64,000 nucleotides of DNA from Agromyces sp. G08B096 (GCF_040267705.1 NZ_CP158374.1:372001-436000), one strand, 5' to 3'; shown: positions 8,502 through 17,122, numbered from the stretch's first letter. Made by a program: numbers and translations. Notes: generated by a model from the letters alone, not told the origin.

Positions 8502-9959
8502 TCAACTGAGCTGCGTGCGCTCCAGCCAGCCGAGGTATTCCTCGGTGATGGTGCCCGTCACGTACTCGCCGGTGAAGCACGACAGGTCGAGCTCGGTGAT
8601 GTCGGTGCCCTCAGTGATCGCGGCCTGCAGGTCGGCGACCTCCTGGTAGATCATGTGGTCGGCGCCGAGCTCCGCCGCGATCTCGGGGATCTTGCGGCCG
8701 TGGGCGATGAGCTCCTGCCGGCTCGGCATGTTGATGCCGTAGACGTGCGGGTAGCGCACCGGGGGCGCCGCCGAGGTGAAGGTCACCTTGTTGGCGCCGG
8801 CGTCGCGGGCCATCTCGACGATCTGCTTCGACGTCGTGCCGCGGACGATCGAGTCGTCGACGATGAGCACGTTCTTGCCCTTGAACTCGGTGCCCATGGC
8901 GTTCAGCTTCTGCCGGACCGAGCGCTTCCGCTGCGCCTGCCCGGGCATGATGAACGTCCGCCCCACGTAGCGGTTCTTGTAGAAGCCCTCGCGGTATTCG
9001 ATGCCGAGCTTCTGGGCGACCTGCATGGCCGACGGCCGCGACGAGTCGGGGATCGGCATGACCACGTCGATGTCGCCGAGCGGCATATGCGTGGCGATGG
9101 TGTCGGCGAGGCGGTTGCCCATGCGCAGTCGTGCCTCGTAGACCGAGATGCCGTTCATGATCGAGTCGGGCCGGGCGAGGTAGACGTACTCGAACGAGCA
9201 CGGCACGAGCCGGGGGTTCCTCGCGCACTGGCGCGAGATCATCTCGCCGTCGAGCGTGATGAAGATCGCCTCGCCGGGCGCGACGTCGCGCACGACCTCG
9301 TAGTCGCCGTTCTCGAGCACGAGCGACTCGGAGGCGACGATCCACTCGGGCTTGCCGGTCGCGGTCTCGCGCCGGCCGAGGATGAGCGGACGGATGCCGT
9401 ACGGGTCGCGGAAGGCGAGCAGGCCGGCGCCTGCGATCATCGCGATCACCGCGTAGGAACCCTCGACGCGCTCGTGCACCTGCTCGACGGCGGTGAAGAC
9501 CTGGTCGGGGTCGAGTGCGAGCCCCGAGATCTGGCCCTGCAGCTCGGTGGCCAGCACGTTCAGCAGCATCTCGGTGTCGCTCGTGGAGTTCACGTGGCGG
9601 CGGTCGATGCGGAACAGGTCTTCCGAGAGTTCGCGGGTGTTCGTGAGGTTGCCGTTGTGGACGAGGATGATGCCGTAGGGCGCGTTCACGTAGAACGGCT
9701 GCGCCTCCTCCTCGCGCTCGGCGGCGCCCTTCGTCGTGTAGCGCACGTGGCCGAGGCCCATGTTGCCGAGCAGCGACCGCATGTCGCGGGTGCGGAAGGC
9801 CTCGCGCACCTGCCCCTTGGCCTTCGCCATGTGGAACGCCGGACCGTCGGCGGTGGCGATGCCCGTCGAGTCCTGCCCGCGGTGCTGCAGGAGGAGCAGG
9901 CTGTCGTAGATCTGCTGGTTGACGGGCTCGGTGGAGACGATGCCGACGATGCCGCACAT
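8502..9959 (-). CDS. purF: Amidophosphoribosyltransferase
   Basis: 485 residues. It performs the committed step of purine synthesis, replacing pyrophosphate of PRPP with ammonia from glutamine. Cys2 in MCGIVGIV is the Ntn glutaminase nucleophile and needs only removal of Met, with no propeptide. The PRPP-binding loop VLIVDDSIVRGTTS lies near residue 365. The C-terminus carries CFTGEYVTG, normal for the family. The ATG has GAGGAG upstream. The 5' region holds two perfect palindromes that could form leader structures. Confidence 0.98.
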   Translation of the reverse strand: MCGIVGIVSTEPVNQQIYDSLLLLQHRGQDSTGIATADGPAFHMAKAKGQVREAFRTRDMRSLLGNMGLGHVRYTTKGAAEREEEAQPFYVNAPYGIILVHNGNLTNTRELSEDLFRIDRRHVNSTSDTEMLLNVLATELQGQISGLALDPDQVFTAVEQVHERVEGSYAVIAMIAGAGLLAFRDPYGIRPLILGRRETATGKPEWIVASESLVLENGDYEVVRDVAPGEAIFITLDGEMISRQCARNPRLVPCSFEYVYLARPDSIMNGISVYEARLRMGNRLADTIATHMPLGDIDVVMPIPDSSRPSAMQVAQKLGIEYREGFYKNRYVGRTFIMPGQAQRKRSVRQKLNAMGTEFKGKNVLIVDDSIVRGTTSKQIVEMARDAGANKVTFTSAAPPVRYPHVYGINMPSRQELIAHGRKIPEIAAELGADHMIYQEVADLQAAITEGTDITELDLSCFTGEYVTGTITEEYLGWLERTQLS

Positions 9960-10302
9960 GCGAGCGATGGCTCCTCGGGGGGTGGGAAGGGCGTCCGAGC
10001 TGGACGGGACAATCCTCCCACACGCGCGCGTGTGAGCCGGCTGGGCGTGGGCCGCTGCTCAGCTGAGCATGCGCGACGGCATCGTGACGGTGCGGCCAAC
10101 CGAGGAGTCTACGTCCGGTCCCGTCGCCGTGGGGCGGATTCCTCGGATGCCCGCGGATCTTCGTCGGTGTCCACGAACCTCGCCCGCGGTGCTCCCCCCG
10201 AACGGGGCACATGTGTCACGCTCTCCGACATTCCGTTCACCGCGGCCCAGGTGCACCGGAACATGGGGGGATCGGGCCGCCATCAGAGAGGACCACACGT
10301 CC
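9960..10302. other. Divergent intergenic region purF / protease with two perfect palindromes
   Basis: No convincing gene is present in these 343 bases. They hold a 16-bp perfect palindrome CACACGCGCGCGTGTG at 10019-10034 and a 14-bp one, TGCTCAGCTGAGCA, at 10056-10069. Both lie on the purF side, in the presumed purF leader or promoter. The protease side has AGAGAGGA ten bases before its ATG. I see no riboswitch consensus. Confidence 0.5.
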
Positions 10303-11256
10303 ATGAAGCTCACTTCACTGCGCGCCGGGCTCGCCGGCGCGGCGCTCGTCGCCGCGGGGCTGCTGGCCGCGCCGACGGCGGCGGTCGCCGCCGGTTCGCC
10401 CGAAGGCGCCCCGCCGTCCGTCGATCACGTCGACCTTCCGGCGGCGGAGTCCGCGGCGGCCGCCGGTTACTGGACGGCCGAGCGCATGCGGGCCGCGATC
10501 CCGGCGGATGTGCTCGTCGCCGACAAGGTGGCGTCGACGCCCGCCGCCGAGGTCGCGAAGGGCGCGCCGATGACGTACGGCTCGCCGGCGGCGGCCGACA
10601 GCGTCGACCTCCAGGCCGCGAGCGAGGCGCCCGTGCCGAACATCGGCAAGGTGTTCTTCACGCTGGGTGGCCGGAACTACGTCTGCTCGGCGAACTCGGT
10701 CAGCGCGGCGAACGGCAGCACGGTCGCCACGGCCGGCCACTGCATCCACAGCGGCAAGGGCAAGTACGCCAGCCGGTGGATCTTCGTGCCCGCATACGAG
10801 AACGGCGCGGCGCCCTACGGGCAGTGGGCGGCCGTCTCCTATTCGGCTCCCACGCAGTGGACGAAGGGCGGCGACCTCAGCTACGACACCGGCTTCGTGA
10901 AGGTCGGCACCCTGAACGGCCGGACGCTCGCCGCCACGGTCGGAGCATCGGCCATCGCCTTCAACCAGGCGCGCGGGCTCGCGTACAGCGCGTTCGGGTA
11001 TCCCGCCGAGGCGCCGTTCGACGGGGAGAGCCTGCAGTCCTGCGCCGGCACGGCCACGGCGGACCCGTACGGCCAGTCGCAGTCGCAGGGCATCCCCTGC
11101 GACATGACCGGCGGCTCGTCGGGCGGACCCTGGTTCCTGTCGTCGGGAGCGCAGAACTCGTTGAACAGCTTCGGGTACAACAACATCCCGAACGTCATGT
11201 TCGGCCCGTACTACGGGTCGGTCGCACAGGCCGCGTACACGGCCGCCGCGTCCTGA
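10303..11256 (+). CDS. Secreted trypsin-like (S1 family) serine protease
   Basis: 317 residues. An N-terminal signal peptide is clear: MKLTSLRAG, then a hydrophobic core ending near APTAAVAA around residue 30. A pro-region of about 90 residues follows. The catalytic triad is visible: His146 in TAGHC, Asp195 in LSYDTGF and Ser273 in GGSSGGPW. Cysteine pairs near the His and Ser loops (CSANS...GHC and CAGT...PCDMTGG) fit disulfides of an extracellular chymotrypsin fold. AGAGAGGA precedes the ATG. It is monocistronic and followed by a strong hairpin terminator. A plausible role is extracellular protein feeding, which could supply peptides to importers such as the one at 19206. Confidence 0.9.
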   Translation: MKLTSLRAGLAGAALVAAGLLAAPTAAVAAGSPEGAPPSVDHVDLPAAESAAAAGYWTAERMRAAIPADVLVADKVASTPAAEVAKGAPMTYGSPAAADSVDLQAASEAPVPNIGKVFFTLGGRNYVCSANSVSAANGSTVATAGHCIHSGKGKYASRWIFVPAYENGAAPYGQWAAVSYSAPTQWTKGGDLSYDTGFVKVGTLNGRTLAATVGASAIAFNQARGLAYSAFGYPAEAPFDGESLQSCAGTATADPYGQSQSQGIPCDMTGGSSGGPWFLSSGAQNSLNSFGYNNIPNVMFGPYYGSVAQAAYTAAAS

Positions 11257-11268
11257 TCCCCGAGCGAC

Positions 11269-11298
11269 GCCCCCGCGCCGACCGATCGGCGCGGGGGC
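11269..11298. terminator. Bidirectional hairpin terminator
   Basis: A perfect 13-bp GC-rich stem with loop CCGA (arms 11269-11281 and 11286-11298) lies between the convergent protease and thioesterase genes, 13 bases after one stop and four before the other. Confidence 0.85.
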
Positions 11299-11302
11299 CG
11301 TC

Positions 11303-11737
11303 TCAGTACTCCGACGGCTTCGCGAGCACGGCCATCGTGCACCGCGAGACGCACACGAGGCGCCCCTGCTCGTCGGTGATGCGGATGTCCCATACCTGCG
11401 TCGTGCGGCCACGGGACAGCGGCCGGGCCTCGCCCGTCACCCAGCCCTCGGCGACGGGGCGCACGTGGTTGGCGTTGATCTCCATGCCGACGCAGTAGTT
11501 GCGCTCGGGGTCGACGGTGAAGCTCGCGCCCCAGCTCGCGAGCGTCTCGGCGAGCAGTACGGATGCCCCGCCGTGCAGCACTCCGCCCGGCTGCCGGGTG
11601 CGCTCGTCGACGGGCATGCGGCCCTTCAACGAGTCATCCGTGAACTCGGTCATCTCGATGCCGAGCGCGCGGATCGCGGTGCCGTCGCAGCGGGAGTTCG
11701 CCCACTCGACGCTGGGCTCGCCGAACCAGATGCTCAT
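11303..11737 (-). CDS. PaaI/YigI-type hotdog thioesterase
   Basis: 144 residues, a single hotdog domain. The core helix region reads PGGVLHGGASVLLAETLAS, where the HGG turn and the following acidic residue are the usual thioesterase active-site elements of the PaaI/MenI group. It likely hydrolyses an acyl- or aryl-CoA thioester; the substrate is not evident. The ATG at 11737 gives MSIWFGEPS; no good Shine-Dalgarno is seen. A large inverted repeat lies 70 bases upstream. No CoA-dependent pathway genes adjoin it, so a housekeeping clean-up role is possible. Confidence 0.85.
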   Translation of the reverse strand: MSIWFGEPSVEWANSRCDGTAIRALGIEMTEFTDDSLKGRMPVDERTRQPGGVLHGGASVLLAETLASWGASFTVDPERNYCVGMEINANHVRPVAEGWVTGEARPLSRGRTTQVWDIRITDEQGRLVCVSRCTMAVLAKPSEY

Positions 11738-11806
11738 GCCGTCGAGTCTCGCACGCCGCTCCCGCGCGACACTCGACCCCCGCCTGCCGACCCCCCGCCA
11801 CCCCGG

Positions 11807-11871
11807 CCCGCGAAGTCGCACAAACCGCGCCCATTCGCGCTGGATGGCAGCAGTTTGCGCGACTTCACGGG
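11807..11871 (-). repeat. Long intergenic inverted repeat (22-bp arms)
   Basis: Arms 11807-11828 and 11850-11871 match at 19 of 22 positions and enclose 21 bases. The arm core is GAAGTCGCRCAAAC. All three mismatches are C-A or A-C on the plus strand, so in minus-strand RNA each becomes a G-U wobble and the stem pairs fully. A CCAT/ATGG mini-stem extends it inside the loop. It lies between two minus-strand genes and could act as an RNA hairpin between them or be a dispersed repeat. Confidence 0.7.
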
Positions 11872-11930
11872 TCCGCGGAGGGGGTGACGGAGGGTGGCGG
11901 AGGCGGGGCACCGAGCGGGAGGGACCGGCC

Positions 11931-12542
11931 TCAGGCGAGCTCGGCGATGATCGGGTGGATCGCGTCGTCGAAGGCCGCCGCATCGGCGCGGAGGGAATCG
12001 GTCACCGCGACCGTCATGCTGCCGATCCACCAGACGCCCGTGCCCTGGAAAGGCACGATCTCGACGTTCAGCTCGAAGGAGTGCGCCCGCCGGCCGACCT
12101 CCCGCTCGTGCTCGGCGATCGTGCCGGCGTACGCGCGGTACGAGTCACCGCGACGCGCGGCCGACGCCGAACGGTACTGCTCGTGCGCCCACTCCGCCCA
12201 CGCCCGCGCAGCCTCCGCGTGCGGCAGGATCGCCTGATGCAGCTCCTCCGCGCCCGTCGTGGGCAGCGCGACGTCGGTGTCGTACGCCTCGACGAGCTCG
12301 AGCGGCACGGGCGAGGGGTGCGCCTCTGGCTCCACCGTCATGGCCCACCACTCGCGCCACTGGCGTTCGAGCGCATCCTGCCGGTCGGTGGGCAGCGGGC
12401 CGCCCGTGGCGCCGATGTCACGCAGCCGGGGGAGTTCGACGGGGGAGGCGATGGCCAGCACTTCGCGCAGGTACAGCGCCAGGAGCACCGCCCGGCTCGC
12501 GTTCTCCCGGATCACCCACGATGGCCCGCCCCCCGCGTGCAT
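11931..12542 (-). CDS. Conserved hypothetical protein
   Basis: 203 residues, soluble, no signal peptide or membrane segment. I recognise no catalytic motif. The protein is rich in Trp (for example WREWWAM and GVWWIGSMTV) and has alternating helical and beta-like stretches; the C-terminal segment SFELNVEIVPFQGTGVWWIG looks like a buried beta-hairpin. Similar proteins of unknown function occur in Microbacteriaceae beside purM. It is divergent from purM with 80 bases between the starts. The long inverted repeat at 11807-11871 follows its stop. Confidence 0.65.
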   Translation of the reverse strand: MHAGGGPSWVIRENASRAVLLALYLREVLAIASPVELPRLRDIGATGGPLPTDRQDALERQWREWWAMTVEPEAHPSPVPLELVEAYDTDVALPTTGAEELHQAILPHAEAARAWAEWAHEQYRSASAARRGDSYRAYAGTIAEHEREVGRRAHSFELNVEIVPFQGTGVWWIGSMTVAVTDSLRADAAAFDDAIHPIIAELA

Positions 12543-12622
12543 ACCTGAATTCTAGTCGCGTTCAGGCGTTCCGGCCCGGCTCCGCGCGGGATCGCCGAGC
12601 GTGTCGCGGGTAGGCTTGTCGG

Positions 12623-13726
12623 GTGAGCGCGAACTCGTCCTACGCCGCTGCCGGAGTCGACACCGCCGCCGGCGATCTCGCCGTCGAGCTCATGAAGGAG
12701 GCGGTCGCGAAGACCCACGGGCCGAACGTGCTCGGCGGGGTCGGCGGGTTCGCCGGGCTCTACGACCTCTCCTTCGCCAAGGACTACGCCAAGCCGCTGC
12801 TCGCGACCTCGACAGACGGCGTCGGCACGAAGATCGCGATCGCCCAGGCGCTCGACGTGCACGACACGATCGGACAAGACCTCGTCGGCATGGTCGTCGA
12901 CGACATCGTCGTGGTGGGCGCGACCCCGCTGTTCATGACCGACTACATCGCGTGCGGCCGGGTCGTGCCCGACCGCATCGCCGCGATCGTCACCGGCATC
13001 GCCCGGGCGTGCGCCGAGACGGGCACCGCCCTCGTCGGCGGCGAGACCGCCGAGCACCCCGGGCTCATGGGTGCCGACGACTACGACGTCGCCGGTGCGG
13101 CCGTCGGCGTCGTCGAGGCCGACCGCGTGCTCGGGGCCGAGCGGGTGGCCGGCGGTGACGTCGTGCTCGCGATCGCGTCGAGCGGCCTGCACTCGAACGG
13201 CTTCTCGCTGGTGCGCAAGATTCTCGCCGACCGCGGCATCGGGTACACGGATGCCTCGGCCGAGCTCGGCACCACGTGGGGCGAGGCCCTCCTCGAGCCG
13301 ACCCGCCTCTACTCCGGTCAGCTCGTGCAGCTCCTCGCCGGTGCCCACGGCTCCGCGGTGCACGCCCTCTCGCACGTCACGGGCGGGGGTCTCGCCGCGA
13401 ACCTCGCCCGGGTGCTGCCCAAGGGATCGCGAGCCGAGCTCGACCGGTCGACGTGGTCGCCCGCGCCGGTGTTCCGGGTGCTGAACGAGCTCGCCGGCAC
13501 GAGCCTCGAGTCGACTGAGGGCACCTGGAACCTCGGGGTCGGCTTCTTCGCCGTCGTCGACGCGGGCGCCGCGGCATCCGTCATCGCCGAACTCGGCACG
13601 CTGGGGCTGCCGGCCTGGCAGGTCGGCGCCGTCGAGATGGGCGAGGCGGCCGGCGAGGGCTGGGAGCAGGGCGCCAAGGGCGTCGACGGGGGAGCCGTCC
13701 GGCTCGTCGGGACGTACGCGGACTGA
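12623..13726 (+). CDS. purM: Phosphoribosylformylglycinamidine cyclo-ligase (AIR synthetase)
   Basis: 367 residues. It closes the imidazole ring of AIR from FGAM with ATP in purine synthesis. The signature segments are SYAAAGVDTAAGD at the N-terminus, LLATSTDGVGTKIAIA, GQDLVGMVVDDIVVVGA, GGETAEHPG and HVTGGGLAANLARVLP. The start is GTG; TAGGCT ends six bases before it, consistent with a leaderless mRNA. The next gene begins five bases after the stop, so they may be co-transcribed. Confidence 0.98.
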   Translation: MSANSSYAAAGVDTAAGDLAVELMKEAVAKTHGPNVLGGVGGFAGLYDLSFAKDYAKPLLATSTDGVGTKIAIAQALDVHDTIGQDLVGMVVDDIVVVGATPLFMTDYIACGRVVPDRIAAIVTGIARACAETGTALVGGETAEHPGLMGADDYDVAGAAVGVVEADRVLGAERVAGGDVVLAIASSGLHSNGFSLVRKILADRGIGYTDASAELGTTWGEALLEPTRLYSGQLVQLLAGAHGSAVHALSHVTGGGLAANLARVLPKGSRAELDRSTWSPAPVFRVLNELAGTSLESTEGTWNLGVGFFAVVDAGAAASVIAELGTLGLPAWQVGAVEMGEAAGEGWEQGAKGVDGGAVRLVGTYAD

Positions 13727-13731
13727 CGCGC

Positions 13732-14490
13732 ATGCGTGCCGCGGTCTCGATCGGCATCACCGGCCGGGTGGCCGCCTCCGACGTGCGCGCCTTCGCGCCG
13801 CGGGTCGAAGAGCTGGGCTTCCGCGCGCTGTGGGTGAACGACGTCCCGGGGGGCGATTCCCTCGCCGCACTCGCCGCGGCCGCGGAGGTCACGACGACGC
13901 TCCGCCTCGCGACCGGAGTCGTCCCACTCGACCGGCGCCCCGTCGCGACGCTCGACCTCGACGGGCTGCTGGCGGAGCGGCTCACGCTCGGCATCGGCTC
14001 GGGCGGCCTGGCGCACCCGCTCGGGGCGATGCGCGCCGGCCTCGACGAGCTCCGCACCCGCACGGAGGCCGAGCTCGTGCTCGGCGCGCTCGGCCCGCGC
14101 CTGCGGCGGCTCGCCGCCGAGCGGGCCGACGGGGTCCTGCTCAACTGGCTCACGCCCGCGGGCGCCGAGTCGGCCATGGCCGACCTCCGCCGCGACGCGG
14201 GCGAGCGCCGGGCGCGAGGCATCCTCTACGTGCGGACCATCGTCGACGACGCCTCCCGGCCCGCGCTCGAGCAGGAGGCCGCGCGATACGCGCGCATCCC
14301 GGCGTACGCTGCGAACCTCGAGCGGCAGGGCGCGCAGGCGATGGATGCCACGCTCACGAGCGCCGACGGCCTCGCCGCGTACGACATCGTCGACGAACTC
14401 GTGCTGCGGGCGATCACGCCGACGGGGTCGCTGGATGAGCTCGTCGACTTCGCGGAGGCCGCTGCCTCGTGGGTCGAGGCGGCGCGATGA
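13732..14490 (+). CDS. Luciferase-like (LLM) flavin or F420-dependent oxidoreductase
   Basis: 252 residues, shorter than the usual 290-340 of the family. The opening MRAAVSIGITGRV and the strand-helix FAPRVEELGFRALWVNDVPGG, then LRLATGVVPLDRRP, match the bacterial-luciferase TIM barrel. LTLGIGSGG is the conserved glycine turn of the barrel. The region between the third and fifth strands looks compressed, so an insertion segment is missing. Cofactor (FMN or F420) cannot be settled by eye. It starts five bases after purM, probably only a transcriptional neighbour. Confidence 0.75.
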   Translation: MRAAVSIGITGRVAASDVRAFAPRVEELGFRALWVNDVPGGDSLAALAAAAEVTTTLRLATGVVPLDRRPVATLDLDGLLAERLTLGIGSGGLAHPLGAMRAGLDELRTRTEAELVLGALGPRLRRLAAERADGVLLNWLTPAGAESAMADLRRDAGERRARGILYVRTIVDDASRPALEQEAARYARIPAYAANLERQGAQAMDATLTSADGLAAYDIVDELVLRAITPTGSLDELVDFAEAAASWVEAAR

Positions 14491-14591
14491 CCGCGACTTG
14501 GCCGGCAGCATCTGCCTTCGTCGGCGCGCACGCGCACGACAGAGCCGTCATCACCGAACCCGAGCGGCCGGCGATGCGTCGTCGGTCAGGT

Positions 14592-14789
14592 TCAGCGCTG
14601 GGGGCTGTCGCCCGGTACGTACGAGTCGTCGTCGGCGTAGTCCGCCCACTTCGACGCCTCGTCTTCATACGGGTCATGCTGCGAGCTGGTGAGCTCACGC
14701 TCAAGCGCGCTGTAGTCGGTTTCCGGGCTGAAGTACTTCAGCTCCCGAGCGACCTTGGTGTGCTTGGCTTTCTGACGGCCGCGCCCCAT
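14592..14789 (-). CDS. DUF3073 family small protein
   Basis: 65 residues, matching the actinobacterial DUF3073 family: MGRGRQKAKHTKVARELKYFSP followed by an acidic C-terminal half (YEDEASKWADYADDDSY), read as adjoining segments. The basic N-terminus suggests nucleic-acid contact, but the function is not known. The ATG is preceded by AAGGGGG. The 5' untranslated region contains an 8-bp perfect inverted repeat. Position after purM is a conserved neighbourhood in this bacterial group, which helps the taxonomic guess. Confidence 0.92.
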   Translation of the reverse strand: MGRGRQKAKHTKVARELKYFSPETDYSALERELTSSQHDPYEDEASKWADYADDDSYVPGDSPQR

Positions 14790-14812
14790 GCGTGACCCCC
14801 TTACGACATCTG

Positions 14813-14838
14813 GCCGGGTGGAATGCACTTCACCCGGC
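14813..14838 (-). promoter_or_regulatory. Inverted repeat in the DUF3073 leader
   Basis: GCCGGGTG and CACCCGGC form perfect 8-bp arms around a 10-base loop, 24 bases upstream of the DUF3073 start. A TTGTCA-like element lies further upstream on the minus strand near 14850. The repeat may be an RNA hairpin or a protein site. Confidence 0.4.
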
Positions 14839-14934
14839 TCTACTGATAAATGACAATCCCAGGTGATGAGTTTAGCACCGACGCACGGCTCGCCCTCCGG
14901 GCCGTTCACAGCTGAGACGTGCTGAGATGGACTC

Positions 14935-16104
14935 GTGACGAGCGTGCCCGAGCGTGTGAAGGTGGCCGTGATCGGCGCCGGGCAGGCCGGCCTGTCGGTC
15001 GCGTTCTATCTGCGGCGGTTCGAGCTCGTCGCCGACGAGGATTTCGTCATGCTCGACCGGGCGCCCGGCCCGGGCGGCGCATGGCAGCACCGCTGGTCGT
15101 CGCTGAAACTCGGCACCGCGCACCGCGTGAACGACCTGCCCGGGATGGTCGACCTCGGGCTGAGCTTCGACACCGCCGACCGCTCGCTGCCGGCGCGTGA
15201 GGTCGTCGCCGACTACTACGGCCGGTTCGAGGAGCACTACGACCTGAAGGTGCATCGGCCGATGCACGTGCGACGTGTCGAGAACGACGGCGCGGACCTC
15301 CGCATCCTGTTCGAGGATCATTCGCCGCGGCCCGTGGAGGAGCAGCGCTCGCGCGGCTTCTTCGGCCGTCGCCGGAAGACGTTCGAGGAGGTCTCGGGCC
15401 CGTCCTTCCCGCAGCACGCGCTGCGCGCGCAGTTCCTCGTGAACGCCACCGGCACGTGGGGGTCGCCCTTCGTGCCGTACTACCCGGGTATGAGCGACTT
15501 CCGCGGGCGGCACCTGCACACCTCCGACTACGTCGACGCCGAGGACTTCCGCGATCAGCACGTCGTGGTCGTCGGCGGCGGGACGTCGGCGATCGGCTTC
15601 ATGCTCGAGCTCGAAGACGTCGCGGCCGGACTCACCTGGGTGTCGCGCCGGCCCATCGACTGGCTCGATCGGCAGGAGCTCGACCTCGAAGGCGCGTCGG
15701 CCGCGGTCGCGGCGCAGGACGAGGCGGCGAGGTCGGGCCGTGCGCTGCCGTCGATCGTGAGCGGCACGGGCGTGCCGAAGAGCCGCCGCATCGCCGCAGG
15801 CATCGAACGCGGCCTGCTCGTCGCCAAGCCCATGTTCGACCGCATCGAGGCCGACCGGGTCGTCTGGGACGACGGCACCGAGGCGCGCGCCGACGCCATC
15901 ATCTGGGCCACGGGCTTCCGTCCCGAACTGCGCCACCTCGCGCCGCTGAAGCTGCGCGAGAAGGCGGGCGGCATCACGATCGGCCAAGGCGCGTCGTGGT
16001 CGGACCCGCGCATCTTCCTCGCCGGCTACGGGCCGCAGGCCTCGACCATCGGAGCGAACCGCGCGGGCCGGATGATCGCGCGCCAGATCATGGCGATGCT
16101 GTAG
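14935..16104 (+). CDS. Flavin-containing monooxygenase-like NAD(P)/FAD oxidoreductase
   Basis: 389 residues, cytosolic. The FAD motif is VAVIGAGQAGLSVAFYL at residues 9-25. A second Rossmann motif for NADPH, VVVVGGGTSAIGF, lies near residue 217, and IIWATGFRPELR near 322 is the ATG motif of these enzymes. This layout fits YUCCA/FMO-like or CzcO-like oxidoreductases that hydroxylate small nucleophiles. No ferredoxin or hydrolase partner is adjacent. GTG start. The 3' end overlaps the convergent exporter gene by 17 bases. Confidence 0.85.
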   Translation: MTSVPERVKVAVIGAGQAGLSVAFYLRRFELVADEDFVMLDRAPGPGGAWQHRWSSLKLGTAHRVNDLPGMVDLGLSFDTADRSLPAREVVADYYGRFEEHYDLKVHRPMHVRRVENDGADLRILFEDHSPRPVEEQRSRGFFGRRRKTFEEVSGPSFPQHALRAQFLVNATGTWGSPFVPYYPGMSDFRGRHLHTSDYVDAEDFRDQHVVVVGGGTSAIGFMLELEDVAAGLTWVSRRPIDWLDRQELDLEGASAAVAAQDEAARSGRALPSIVSGTGVPKSRRIAAGIERGLLVAKPMFDRIEADRVVWDDGTEARADAIIWATGFRPELRHLAPLKLREKAGGITIGQGASWSDPRIFLAGYGPQASTIGANRAGRMIARQIMAML

Positions 16105-16984
16105 GCGGAGCCGGGGCGTCGCCGCCCGCGCGGCGGGCCGTGCGGACCGCGCCGATCGAGGCTGCGACGACGAGGCCGACCGCCAGGACCGCCACCCACG
16201 TGAAGGTCTGGCCGAGCAGCAGCAGCCCGGCGATGGTGGCGATCGCCGGGGCGAGGCTCATCAGCACGGCGAACGTCGACGAGGGGAGCCGCCGGAGCGC
16301 CACGAGCTCGAGGGCGTACGGGATGGTCGAGCTGAGCAGCGCGACGGCCGCGCCGAGCGCGAGCACCTCGGGGCGGACCAGCACCGCGCCCGAGGTCGCG
16401 ATGCCGAACGGCAGGATCGCGATCGCTCCGATCGCCAGGGCGATGGCGAGGCCGTCGAGTCCGGGGAACCGCCGGCCGGTGCGGGCGGACAACAGGATGT
16501 ACCCGGCCCAGGTGGCGCCCGTCGCGGCGGCGAGCGCCACGCCGAGCGGGTCGAGATGGCCGAAACTGCCTTGGCCGAGCAGCGCGACGCCGATCGCGGC
16601 GAGGATCGCCCAGAGCCAGGACGCGGCTCGCCGGCCGGCGAAGACGGACAGGACGAGCGGGCCGAGCACCTCGATGGTCACGGCGGCCCCGAGCGGGATG
16701 CGTTCGAGCGAGAGGTAGAACAGCGCGTTCATCAGGGCGAGCACGACCCCGAAGGCGATGACGGTCGCCCACGAGCCCGCTGCGTGGCCGCGCAGGCGCG
16801 GCCGGGTGAGAAGGACGAGCACGAGGGCCGAGAAGACGAGTCGCAGTGCGACCATGCCGATCGCCCCGGTGGTGGGGAAGAGGATGACGGCGATCGAGGC
16901 GCCGACCTCCTGGCAGGTGAGACCGGCGACGACGAGGGTCACGGCGGCACCCCGGCCGTGGCGGGCGTGTTCGCCGCTGGTCAC
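16088..16984 (-). CDS. EamA-family (DMT) exporter, RhtA-like
   Basis: 298 residues with about ten hydrophobic segments arranged as two EamA repeats, each starting with a small-residue-rich helix. PLGAAVTIEVLGPLVLS in the middle and LSSTIPYALELVALRRLP in the second half match the RhtA threonine/homoserine exporter subgroup. The substrate is probably an amino acid or similar metabolite, without direct proof. The start is GTG at 16984 with TAACGT six bases before it, a leaderless arrangement. It diverges from the hydroxyproline locus. Confidence 0.85.
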   Translation of the reverse strand: MTSGEHARHGRGAAVTLVVAGLTCQEVGASIAVILFPTTGAIGMVALRLVFSALVLVLLTRPRLRGHAAGSWATVIAFGVVLALMNALFYLSLERIPLGAAVTIEVLGPLVLSVFAGRRAASWLWAILAAIGVALLGQGSFGHLDPLGVALAAATGATWAGYILLSARTGRRFPGLDGLAIALAIGAIAILPFGIATSGAVLVRPEVLALGAAVALLSSTIPYALELVALRRLPSSTFAVLMSLAPAIATIAGLLLLGQTFTWVAVLAVGLVVAASIGAVRTARRAGGDAPAPPTASP

Positions 16985-16996
16985 GAACCGACGTTA

Positions 16997-17016
16997 GCGC
17001 CCGGACGGTCGGGCGC
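16997..17016. repeat. Short hairpin in the divergent region
   Basis: GCGCCCG-GACGGT-CGGGCGC, 7-bp perfect arms, lies directly upstream of the exporter's -10 box. It could be an operator for either divergent promoter; nothing further supports this. Confidence 0.3.
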
Positions 17017-17063
17017 TCGTGTTTCGGGCGCGTAACGACCTGGGCCGATCACCCCGCGGGCTC

Positions 17064-17122
17064 TTGACGTCACCGTGTCGGTGCTGCGTAACATGTCACC
17101 CACTTCATCTGTAATATGTCAC
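17064..17122 (+). promoter_or_regulatory. Promoter with two GntR-type sites ahead of the glycopeptide operon
   Basis: TTGACG at 17064-17069 is a good -35 element; TAACAT at 17089-17094 is the likeliest -10. Two near-identical 12-bp sites, GTAACATGTCAC (17088-17099) and GTAATATGTCAC (17111-17122), overlap and follow the -10, with centres 23 bp apart. The second is the exact reverse complement of the site at 28177-28188 before the second operon. I infer repression by the FCD-type GntR protein encoded at 27431. Confidence 0.7.

Noticed and set aside
13732..14490. Frameshifted or broken luciferase-like gene because it is short
   Set aside because: The frame is open, codon use is normal and no second fragment is found in another frame nearby; it looks like a compact family member.
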